This document shows, in pieces, positions 1 to 6,948 of a stretch of 10,447 nucleotides of DNA (positions within the stretch are counted from its first letter, which is position 1; the number at the start of each line of letters is the position of its first letter). The DNA is from Bacteroidia bacterium. Lineage in GTDB: Bacteria > Bacteroidota > Bacteroidia > Cytophagales > Cyclobacteriaceae. Where the stretch lies: the NCBI GenBank assembly GCA_016650355.1, contig JAENVX010000152.1, positions 1 through 10,447 of the forward strand, in the 5' to 3' direction. A program made the position numbers and the translations under genes. The notes under the pieces were generated by a model. The model had not been told where the DNA came from and ran no database searches. It was given only the letters and a program-made list of their open reading frames with translations.

Positions 1-26
1 ACTACAACTAAACCGGACTTCTGGAA

Positions 27-2444
27 GTGAAAGACTATTTACATCTAATTGAAGGTAAACGTTGTGTTCTTTGGAATATCTTATCTGTTGTTCTGATTCT
101 GATAAATTCATTTCTGGCTTATGGCCAAAAAAATGAATGGGATAGCTTAACCAACAAGTTTATCGAATACAGGAAAAACTCACTTCAGGAAAAACTTTTC
201 ATTCACACAGACCGATCCTTCTATATTGCCGGAGAAACAATTTGGTTTACCGTTTACTATGTAGATGGACATCTCCACCATCCGTTGGACCTTAGTAAAG
301 TAGCCTACCTGGAGATAGTGGACAATGACAAAACTGTGCAAATTCAAACTAAAATTGAACTCAACAATGGTTTGGGCAATGGCTATTTAGAAATACCTTC
401 TTCACTTGCTTCTGGAAACTATTTATTGAGAACTTACACACACTGGATGATGAATTTCAGTCCAGAACTTTATTATCATCAACCAATTACAATCGTAAAC
501 ACCTTCCGGTCATTACCTATTTCCAAATCCATTGATGCACAGCCTGAATACGATATACAATTCTTCCCGGAAGGAGGAACCCTACTCAGCGGCATATCTA
601 ATAAAGTAGGTTTTCGCGTGGTAAACAAGGAAGGTAAAGGCATTGCTTTTCAAGGAAATATTTCAGACGAAAAGGGCAATACGATTTGCAACTTTTCACC
701 GCTAAAATTCGGCATTGGCTCTTTTTCAATCACGCCCATGCCTGGTGTAGAATACACCGCAACTATAAAAGACAATAAGGACCACATCTTCAAAAATAAA
801 TTGCCCATGGTAAGCACCACTGGCTATCACATTGATACATCTGATTCTACTGAAACTTTGATTAAGATACGTGTAACCTGCGTTGGAGCCAATTCAAATC
901 CATTTATGCTTATCCATACCCGTCAAAGTATATTCATCGCAAGGGAGTTATCGCTCGTGAATGGAACTACTAAAGTATTCCTTAACAAAGCTAAATTACC
1001 CGATGGGGTTAGTCATATAACTCTGTTCGATTCAAATAAACAGGCGGTTTGTGAGCGATTAATCTTTAAACGTCCGGAAAGCGAACTGGATTTGAAAATA
1101 TCATCTGACCAAAAGCAATATGGAAAAAGGAATAAAATAACCCTCAACATAGAAACCAACACACCTGAGAAATTAATATCAAATCTCTCACTAAGTATCT
1201 ACAAAAACGATTCCCTTCAGCAATTTGAAATACCTCTACTTCAGCATTATCTCTGGCTTACGTCAGATTTAAAAGGAATCATAGAATCTCCTTCGTTTTA
1301 TTTCCTGCATAATGAGCAAGCCCGGCAAGCTGCTGATAACCTAATGTTGACGCATGGCTGGACACGTTTCAATTGGGTTGAGGTTACTACTAAGGTGAAA
1401 CCTCAAAATCAATACATAAGTGAGTGTAATGGGCCCATCATAACGGGTACCATTAAATCCGATTCAAATAAATCCAACGCGGGGCGCACCATCTTTCTTT
1501 CCTCACCCGGAAAAAATTCACAGTTCTATCCCGCTGTAAGTGATGCACTTGGTAACTTTAAATTTGAATTAAAAAATTTCTCAGGCAGGAAAAATATCTT
1601 TCTGGAAGCAAAGGCACAACAGGATACTGCCTTTCGATACGAACTTGATGATCCCTTCTCAGGTATCTTCGCTTCCATAACACTTCCTTCCATAACCATT
1701 TCAAAAGAAAGGAGTCATCAACTTGCTCAACAAAGCATTGCAATGCAAGTGAACGATACATATCATTCGGATCAAAATAAAAAACGAAATCCATACATAC
1801 TTCGCGATAGTTCGTCCTTTTACGGCACCCTTGATGAACAGTATCTATTGGATGATTACACGCGCTTTCCCCTTATGGAAGAGGTGATGCGGGAATATGT
1901 GAAAGGTGTTTATATAAGAAAGCGGGATGGAAAATTTGTTTTTAAAGTGCCCAATACTCCTACAAGTCATTTATTTGATGAAGAGCCGTTAATTTTGCTT
2001 GACGGTGTTCGAATAATTGACACCGACAAAATAATGTCAGTCAATTCCTTGAAAATTCGGGAGATAGATGTCATCACTAGAAAGTATTTTCTGGGCTCAT
2101 CAACCTTTAGTGGCATTGTTAGCTTTTCGTCTTATACTGGCGATATGGCAGGGTTGACTTTAGGAAAAGAGTTGTTATATGAATATCAAGGTATTCAGGA
2201 GACTAAAGAATTTTTCTCTCCACGGTATGAGCCACACGCAGCGTTGGAAAGCAAGTTACCTGATGTCAGAACCACGTTGCATTGGGTTCCGGTATTGAAA
2301 TTTGATGGAAAGCAATCGATTCAGTTGGATTTCTTTTCCTCTGATCAAGCAGGCAATTACCAAATTATGCTCCAGGGAATTACAGCACAGGGACAGGCAG
2401 GCAGTGCATTTGGCGCCCTAACAATTATGGATAAGAAACCTTAA
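27..2444 (+). CDS. Exported MG2-like / TonB-plug-like domain protein without a beta-barrel
   Basis: 805 residues, GTG start. An in-frame stop at 9-11 leaves no room for a longer protein. Residues about 11-33 form a Sec signal (K11-R12, hydrophobic core, AYG before Q34). Residues about 56-157 resemble an alpha-2-macroglobulin MG2 domain (KLFIHTDRSFYIAGE). A second beta domain starts at FFPEGG (179). LMLTHGWTRFNW near 440 is a motif I recognise from this Bacteroidota family. A carboxypeptidase-regulatory-like segment begins near 469, and a plug-like segment lies around 650-710 (PLILLDGVRI from 654). The C-terminal tail (TTLHWVP, then a GNYQIMLQGIT-type strand) is also family-typical. There is no room for a 22-strand barrel, so this is not a TonB receptor itself. 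It probably acts in the periplasm or at the outer membrane; its partner and substrate are unknown. Domain assignment is fairly sure, function is not. Confidence 0.85.
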   Translation: MKDYLHLIEGKRCVLWNILSVVLILINSFLAYGQKNEWDSLTNKFIEYRKNSLQEKLFIHTDRSFYIAGETIWFTVYYVDGHLHHPLDLSKVAYLEIVDNDKTVQIQTKIELNNGLGNGYLEIPSSLASGNYLLRTYTHWMMNFSPELYYHQPITIVNTFRSLPISKSIDAQPEYDIQFFPEGGTLLSGISNKVGFRVVNKEGKGIAFQGNISDEKGNTICNFSPLKFGIGSFSITPMPGVEYTATIKDNKDHIFKNKLPMVSTTGYHIDTSDSTETLIKIRVTCVGANSNPFMLIHTRQSIFIARELSLVNGTTKVFLNKAKLPDGVSHITLFDSNKQAVCERLIFKRPESELDLKISSDQKQYGKRNKITLNIETNTPEKLISNLSLSIYKNDSLQQFEIPLLQHYLWLTSDLKGIIESPSFYFLHNEQARQAADNLMLTHGWTRFNWVEVTTKVKPQNQYISECNGPIITGTIKSDSNKSNAGRTIFLSSPGKNSQFYPAVSDALGNFKFELKNFSGRKNIFLEAKAQQDTAFRYELDDPFSGIFASITLPSITISKERSHQLAQQSIAMQVNDTYHSDQNKKRNPYILRDSSSFYGTLDEQYLLDDYTRFPLMEEVMREYVKGVYIRKRDGKFVFKVPNTPTSHLFDEEPLILLDGVRIIDTDKIMSVNSLKIREIDVITRKYFLGSSTFSGIVSFSSYTGDMAGLTLGKELLYEYQGIQETKEFFSPRYEPHAALESKLPDVRTTLHWVPVLKFDGKQSIQLDFFSSDQAGNYQIMLQGITAQGQAGSAFGALTIMDKKP

Positions 2445-2457
2445 GCGAAAGAGTCAG

Positions 2458-2485
2458 ACTAAAATGAATACTTTTATGTTTTAGT
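2458..2485 (+). other. AT-rich inverted repeat between the plug-domain gene and the MFS gene
   Basis: ACTAAAA at 2458-2464 pairs perfectly with TTTTAGT at 2479-2485 around a 14-base loop, 13 bases after the upstream stop codon and 13 bases before the GTG of the transporter. The stem has only two G/C-type positions out of seven, so it is weak. It could be a minor attenuator or 3'-end structure, or chance in AT-rich DNA. Confidence 0.25.
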
Positions 2486-2498
2486 ATCATTCTATAAA

Positions 2499-3626
2499 GT
2501 GTCCAACTCTCGCATTGCTGTCAACCTCTTCTTTTTTATCAACGGCTTTGTGCACGCCAACCTGGCCTCGCGTTTTCCGCGTCTCCAGGAATTGTTTAAC
2601 ATTGATAATGGAACTTTAGGGCTGGTTCTGCTAGCCACTTCCGTGGGAGCGTTAATTGCCATGCCATTCACGGGTTGGCTCATCATTCGAAATGGAAGTC
2701 GCAGAGTGGCAAATTTTTCTGTTTTCTCGTATTGCATTTTTGTACCTCTTGTCCCGCTTATGCCTGGATTAACGGGACTAATACTAATATTTTTTATCAT
2801 GGGCGTTACAGCGGGCATGCTCGATGTGTCCATGAATTCGCAGGCCGTAATGGTGGAACAGCAGATAGGTAAACCCATTATGACATCCTTCCATGCCTTA
2901 TTCAGTATTGGTATGGTGGCTGGAGCGAGTTGCGGCTCACTTTTCATCAAGTTGCAAAGTCCATTGCTTATTCATCTTAGCATTATCACTGCACTAGGAA
3001 TTGCTTGTGCGCTTTGGGCCCGCTATCATCTCATACATGATAAGCCACAGGAAAAACCAGATGGCCCTGCCTTCAGGTTGCCGAATGCCGCAATGGTGAG
3101 TATTGGTATCATTGCCTTCTGCTGTATGCTAGGTGAAGGCGCTATGGCGGATTGGAGCACAAATTACATGGAGCATATTGCTCATGCCAACAAAGCCTTT
3201 GCCCCTCTTGGTCTCTCGGCTTTTGCGTTGGCCATGACAATTGGCAGGATTTTCGGAGACTCTGCCCGTGCAAAATTTGGCGATCGCAAACTTATGATTG
3301 CATCTAGCCTTGTCTCCTTGTTTGGTTTAAGTTTTGCGATGATATTTATTAGTCCCTATGCTGTTATAGTTGGGTTGTTTATTGTGGGCCTTGGTTTATC
3401 AGCGATGGTACCCATTGCGTATAGTATTGCGGGCAACACAAAAGATTTGCCTCCAGGCGTAGGCCTTGCAATGGTAACGACTGTTGGTTATTCCGGATTT
3501 CTATTTGGGCCGCCCATCATTGGCTTTCTTGCTGACTGGCAAACACTTCGAATCGCGTTGGTACTTGTATTAATTTTATTTGTTGTAATGACTGGTTTAA
3601 GTATCCGATATAAAAAGCAAAATTGA
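2499..3626 (+). CDS. MFS transporter, MosC/YbjJ-like
   Basis: 375 residues, strongly hydrophobic throughout, fitting a 12-helix inner-membrane major facilitator of usual length (about 380-400). The start is GTG at 2499; an in-frame stop at 2460-2462 and the absence of an in-frame ATG before it leave this as the natural start. The loop after helix 2 carries the MFS signature remnant GWLIIRNGSRRV (59-70), and a second copy lies mid-protein (GDSARAKFGDRKL, 253-265). Family-specific segments are HANLASRFPRL (19-29), DVSMNSQ (109-115), SFHALFSIG (130-138) and GEGAMADWS (212-220), which I associate with the MosC/YbjJ group. The transported compound cannot be read from the sequence. It sits 54 bases after the plug-domain gene on the same strand and could share its transcript. 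Family is sure, substrate unknown. Confidence 0.9.
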   Translation: MSNSRIAVNLFFFINGFVHANLASRFPRLQELFNIDNGTLGLVLLATSVGALIAMPFTGWLIIRNGSRRVANFSVFSYCIFVPLVPLMPGLTGLILIFFIMGVTAGMLDVSMNSQAVMVEQQIGKPIMTSFHALFSIGMVAGASCGSLFIKLQSPLLIHLSIITALGIACALWARYHLIHDKPQEKPDGPAFRLPNAAMVSIGIIAFCCMLGEGAMADWSTNYMEHIAHANKAFAPLGLSAFALAMTIGRIFGDSARAKFGDRKLMIASSLVSLFGLSFAMIFISPYAVIVGLFIVGLGLSAMVPIAYSIAGNTKDLPPGVGLAMVTTVGYSGFLFGPPIIGFLADWQTLRIALVLVLILFVVMTGLSIRYKKQN

Positions 3627-3640
3627 ATAGTTTAGAACTT

Positions 3641-3669
3641 AGAGATTGCTCCACCTGCTTTCAATCTCT
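3641..3669 (+). terminator. Possible terminator hairpin after the MFS gene
   Basis: AGAGATTG (3641-3648) and CAATCTCT (3662-3669) form a perfect 8-bp stem with a 13-base loop, starting 14 bases after the MFS stop codon. Only two T's follow directly; a run of five T's comes later (3685-3689), so it is not a textbook intrinsic terminator. Its place between two same-strand genes of unrelated function supports an end-of-transcript role. Confidence 0.4.
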
Positions 3670-3690
3670 TTGACGTGTAGTCTGTTTTTG
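3659..3690 (+). promoter_or_regulatory. Possible Bacteroidota-type promoter for the tsdA-like/dsrE-like pair
   Basis: TGTTTTTG at 3683-3690 matches the Bacteroidota -7 consensus TAnnTTTG except for one base. TTTC at 3659-3662, 20 bases before it, matches three of four bases of the -33 TTTG element. Start of transcription would fall near 3697, giving a leader of about 20 bases before the ATG at 3719. Such matches are common by chance in AT-rich DNA; position between a hairpin and a start codon is the main support. Confidence 0.25.
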
Positions 3691-3718
3691 TGACTTAATA
3701 GATTAATTTAATTGTTTA

Positions 3719-4723
3719 ATGAGTTCCCCGTTTAACAATTCTATTCGAACAATTCGTATCACGTTGATTTCGTGTATAGTCGTAATTCTACTTATATCAG
3801 GAGCGCTGATCCTATTCATTAACCCAGAGATTATAACTCAGGAAATAAAAGATGATCGCAAAGGCGATGCATTGGATAATCTTTGGATTGCACCAGATTC
3901 TCTTAGTATTCCCTCAGGTGAACTTGGAAAACAAATACGATACGGCAAGGAATTAATTACACATACAGCACAATACCTTGGGCCCAAAGGAAGTGTGCTT
4001 CAAATTTCCAATGGCATGAATTGTCAGAATTGTCATTTATATGCGGGGACAAAACCATTCGGAAATAATTATGGATCAGTAGCATCGCTCTACCCAAAGT
4101 TTCGAGCTCGCAGCGGAAGTTTGGAAGGTATCGAAAAACGGGTGAATGATTGTTTTGAAAGAAGCCTCAACGGTATGGGTCTTGATTCTCTTTCCAAAGA
4201 AATGCGAGCGATGGTTGCCTACATTAAATGGGTTGGCAAGGATGTTCCTAAAGGAAAAAAAGCAATTGGGTCTGGCCTCTATGACATCGTCTATCTTGAT
4301 AGACAATGCGACACGGTTAAGGGCAAATCACTTTTCCAAGCTAAATGTGTTACTTGCCATGGAGCTAATGGTGAAGGATTAAAACGATTCGATGGTATTG
4401 ACTATGTCTATCCACCCTTGTGGGGAGAAAATAGTTTTAATAATGGTGCAGGCCTTTTTTGTATATCAAATTTTGCTAAATACATTTTTGCTAACATGCC
4501 TCAAGGAGCTACATATGAAAAACCCTTATTGAACCAAGAAGAATCATGGGACATTGCTGCATATGTGCTTTCAATGCCGCGGCCGGAAAAATTATTTGTT
4601 TCTGATTGGCCAAAGATCGAGACCAAACCCGTAGATCATCCCAACGGACCGTATGCTGACAAGTTCAGTGAGACTCAACACAAGTATGGACCATTCAAAC
4701 CAATTTTGGAAAGTCAGAATTAG
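3719..4723 (+). CDS. tsdA: Membrane-anchored dihaem cytochrome c, thiosulfate dehydrogenase / tetrathionate reductase (TsdA) type
   Basis: 334 residues. One N-terminal hydrophobic segment (about 14-34) after a basic start suggests a signal anchor with the catalytic part in the periplasm. There are two c-type haem sites: C102-x-x-C105-H106, followed by LYAGTKPFGNNYG, and C210-x-x-C213-H214. C145 in RVNDCFERS lies 43 residues after C102. In Allochromatium TsdA, as I recall it, the unusual Cys ligand of haem 1 is Cys96, 43 after Cys53; R131, R141 and S149 also fall at the spacings of its Arg82, Arg92 and Ser100. M260 (NMPQG) is the likely Met ligand of haem 2, with N259 where that enzyme has Lys208. 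The enzyme couples two thiosulfates to tetrathionate, or runs in reverse; direction cannot be read here. The next gene is a DsrE-family protein 31 bases downstream, fitting a sulfur role. Family assignment is strong; physiological direction is open. Confidence 0.88.
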   Translation: MSSPFNNSIRTIRITLISCIVVILLISGALILFINPEIITQEIKDDRKGDALDNLWIAPDSLSIPSGELGKQIRYGKELITHTAQYLGPKGSVLQISNGMNCQNCHLYAGTKPFGNNYGSVASLYPKFRARSGSLEGIEKRVNDCFERSLNGMGLDSLSKEMRAMVAYIKWVGKDVPKGKKAIGSGLYDIVYLDRQCDTVKGKSLFQAKCVTCHGANGEGLKRFDGIDYVYPPLWGENSFNNGAGLFCISNFAKYIFANMPQGATYEKPLLNQEESWDIAAYVLSMPRPEKLFVSDWPKIETKPVDHPNGPYADKFSETQHKYGPFKPILESQN

Positions 4724-4754
4724 ATTTATTGTATTTTAACAAAAAATTATAAAC

Positions 4755-5183
4755 ATGAAAAAATTAATACTCATCATTTTATGCGTCATCACGTTGCATG
4801 TGCGGGCACAACAAAAGTCTGATGTGGTAGATTTCAATAAGCATAAAATCGTTATGCAATTCACCGACTCTGATTCCTTGTCTCAAGCTTCTGTAACCGG
4901 ACAAGTAAAAAATATTCGTGCCGCCTGGCCCAATGCCGATATTGAAGTGGTTTGTCATGGCCCCGGTCTTGATCTATTAATAGCAACTAAATCCAAAGCC
5001 AGCAAAGCGGTTGCAGAATGGTCAGCACAAGGAGTTATCTTCGGTGCTTGCAACAATACCATGCGAAGACAAAAGATTAACAAAGAACAACTCTTACCTT
5101 CCGCCCAGGTAGTTCCATCCGCCATGATTGAGCTGACCTTAAAACAAGAAGCTGGTTGGGCATATGTAAAGGGCGGACATTGA
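4755..5183 (+). CDS. Exported DsrE-family protein
   Basis: 142 residues. Residues 1-18 form a Sec signal (KK, hydrophobic LILIILCVITL, cleavage likely after VRA before Q19), so the mature protein is periplasmic. The rest matches a small alpha/beta DsrE/DsrF-like fold: IVMQFTDSD (32-40), IEVVCHGPG (63-71), GVIFGACNNTMR (93-104), LLPSAQVVPSAMIEL (113-127) and KQEAGWAYVK (130-139). C99 sits in the position of the conserved Cys of the family, which in cytoplasmic DsrE/DsrF relatives can carry sulfane sulfur; C67 is a second candidate. Start ATG at 4755 follows an A-rich leader typical of Bacteroidota. It lies 31 bases after the TsdA-like gene and is probably on one transcript with it. A persulfide-binding role next to TsdA is inference. 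The family is well supported. Confidence 0.88.
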   Translation: MKKLILIILCVITLHVRAQQKSDVVDFNKHKIVMQFTDSDSLSQASVTGQVKNIRAAWPNADIEVVCHGPGLDLLIATKSKASKAVAEWSAQGVIFGACNNTMRRQKINKEQLLPSAQVVPSAMIELTLKQEAGWAYVKGGH

Positions 5184-5200
5184 AATTCCGAATTCCGCTC
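5171..5200. terminator. Possible bidirectional terminator between convergent genes
   Basis: GGGCGGA (5171-5177) pairs with TCCGCTC (5194-5200) as a 7-bp stem with one G-U pair on the + strand transcript and a 16-base loop. The left arm overlaps the last codons of the dsrE-like gene. A T-rich stretch (5208-5219) follows on the + strand but after a gap of several bases. The genes on both sides end within 27 bases of each other, so a shared terminator is expected here; the hairpin itself is modest. Confidence 0.3.
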
Positions 5201-5210
5201 TCCCGATGTT

Positions 5211-6890
5211 TTATTTCTTATAGCCCGGTCCTCTAACTACCCTTCCTGGTTTTGCTCCGGTATGTGCTCCATTCTCTAACACCTGTGTGCCGTTCACAAA
5301 AACATGAACCATACCAGTGGCATATTGATGTGGCTTTTCAAAAGTGGCATGGTCTTGAATTTTGGCCGGATCAAAAATCGCGAGGTCGGCAAAGTATCCA
5401 TTTTGTAAAGATCCCCGCTTTTTGATTTTCAAATTTCCTGCCGGCAGTGAAGTGAGTTTGCGAATTGCCTCTTCCAGTGGAATCACTTTTTCCTCGCGTA
5501 CATATTTGCCAAGGAGGCGTGCAAAATTTCCATACGCCCGGGGGTGGGTACTTGATTTTAAAAATACACCTTCGGGAGCGGCAGATTCTGCATCAGAACC
5601 AAAACTTAAATACGGCAATGCAATCTGGCGCTTTATATTTTCTTCGCTCATCATAAAATAAGCAGTGCCCACTCTTGTACTATCTGCTATTACAAGATCC
5701 ATCGCAGTTTCTTCAGGTGACTTCCCATAAATTTTTGCAACCTCAGCTAATGTTTTTCCCGTGAATTGTTTTAATGAATCATTGGCAAAACCTAGCAGCA
5801 AAACCTGATCTGGGCTTCCCGCCAGTAGCAGCAGGTTTTCCCACTTGTCTGATGGCTTACGCATTTCATCCAATGCCTTCTGCCTTATTTTTGGATTTTG
5901 CATTCGCTTTATCCAACCTTTTATTCCTCCCTCCTGTATCCACGGTGGCATGGATGCATCCAGACCCGTAGCACCTGCCGTATAGGTGTACATGTCAGCA
6001 GTGATCTTCGATCCTTCGTTGTTAGCATGATCAATTTTCGCTAGAACAGAATCAAGTTTCCACCAGTTGTCCTTACCTCCCATTTTTAAATGATAGATTT
6101 CTGCCGGTAACTTTGCTTCTCGTGCAATGCGAATGGTTTCATCCACTGCACCAAAAATATCGTTCCCTTCACTTCGCATGTGCGTAATGTACATGCCACC
6201 GTATTCCCCAGCTACCTCACAAAGTTCTATGAGTTCTTCTGTTGATGAATAATTAGCAGGCGCGTAAATAAGTGATGATCCAACGCCTAATGCTCCTTCC
6301 TCCATGGCTTGCCTAACCAGCTCCCGCATGGCTACCATTTCTTCCGCGTTGGGCAAACGATTTTCATACCCCAATTCATGAACGCGAACGGTGGTGGCTC
6401 CAACAAAGGAAGCTACGTTAGTGGCCACACCTCTGCGCTCCAATGATTCGAGATATTCACCAAGAGTTGTCCAGTCAATATCAAATTTTCGGTCTGGGTC
6501 TCTTTTCATATCGGCAAGAGCGTCTGCCTTCATCCCTTCGTTTAGCGGGCCCATAGAGTTACCTTCTCCAAATACTTCCAGCGTGACTCCCTGTCGAATG
6601 TCTCCTTGCGACTTGCCATCGATAATCAGAGACTCTGTTGCCCAGCTTAACATGTTTATGAACCCTGGCGCTACTGCCAAACCTGTTGCATCAATTTCTT
6701 TCTTCCCATTGGCATCGGATAGATCACCTATAAAGGCAACTGTATCGGCATTGATTGCAACATCCTCCAAAACTCCGGGTTTGCCTGAGCCATCGTATAC
6801 CGTGCCTCCGCGAATGACGACATCATATTCTTGCTTTTTACAAGATGTGAAAATGAGCACGAGAATTAGCACACAATAAATTGCTTTCAT
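5211..6890 (-). CDS. Lipoprotein amidohydrolase, N-acyl-D-amino-acid-deacylase-like, lacking the HxH metal motif
   Basis: 559 residues from the ATG at 6890. I chose this start because it opens directly with a lipoprotein signal, MKAIYCVLILVLIFTSC, lipid Cys C17. The open frame runs on to an ATG at 6995, but those 35 residues are signal-unlike and would overlap the upstream gene. Fold hallmarks are YDVVIRGGTVYDG (22-34), VAPGF (73-77), ITHMRSEG (235-242), EIYHLKMGG (264-272), FGSDAESAAPEG (430-441), HPRAYGNF (449-456) and the terminal ADLAIFDP strand. These match the D-aminoacylase / AdeC-like branch. Of the metal ligands, H237, H267 and D433 are present, but the usual HxH after PGFI(D/N) is M-L81-S-W83, and the usual metal Cys (GNCG) is G110 in GEGNS. 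I recall similar proteins in Bacteroidota, so this may be a subfamily trait. Activity and substrate are uncertain. It is 58 bases behind the other amidohydrolase gene. Confidence 0.85.
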   Translation of the reverse strand: MKAIYCVLILVLIFTSCKKQEYDVVIRGGTVYDGSGKPGVLEDVAINADTVAFIGDLSDANGKKEIDATGLAVAPGFINMLSWATESLIIDGKSQGDIRQGVTLEVFGEGNSMGPLNEGMKADALADMKRDPDRKFDIDWTTLGEYLESLERRGVATNVASFVGATTVRVHELGYENRLPNAEEMVAMRELVRQAMEEGALGVGSSLIYAPANYSSTEELIELCEVAGEYGGMYITHMRSEGNDIFGAVDETIRIAREAKLPAEIYHLKMGGKDNWWKLDSVLAKIDHANNEGSKITADMYTYTAGATGLDASMPPWIQEGGIKGWIKRMQNPKIRQKALDEMRKPSDKWENLLLLAGSPDQVLLLGFANDSLKQFTGKTLAEVAKIYGKSPEETAMDLVIADSTRVGTAYFMMSEENIKRQIALPYLSFGSDAESAAPEGVFLKSSTHPRAYGNFARLLGKYVREEKVIPLEEAIRKLTSLPAGNLKIKKRGSLQNGYFADLAIFDPAKIQDHATFEKPHQYATGMVHVFVNGTQVLENGAHTGAKPGRVVRGPGYKK

Positions 6891-6948
6891 GGAATTAAGG
6901 TTTTGGTTGAGGAAGGTAGATAAACATTCAGCGCTGAGCAAGTCGACC

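Noticed and set aside
2492..2950. 152-residue open frame on the - strand
   Set aside because: Lies inside the MFS transporter gene on the opposite strand, has a composition unlike a real protein (rich in Met, Thr, Ser, Pro) and no recognisable motif.
3719..3790. Possible lipobox LISC (residues 16-19) in the TsdA-like cytochrome
   Set aside because: Only about five hydrophobic residues precede the Cys and some 15 follow it, which fits a transmembrane anchor and not a lipoprotein signal.
5184..5197. Tandem repeat of AATTCCG
   Set aside because: Two 7-base copies only, in a short convergent gap; too short to call a repeat element, and partly accounted for by the hairpin there.
6391..6879. 162-residue open frame on the + strand
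   Set aside because: Fully antisense to the deacylase-like gene, Ser/Pro-rich as expected of a reverse-strand shadow, with no motif.
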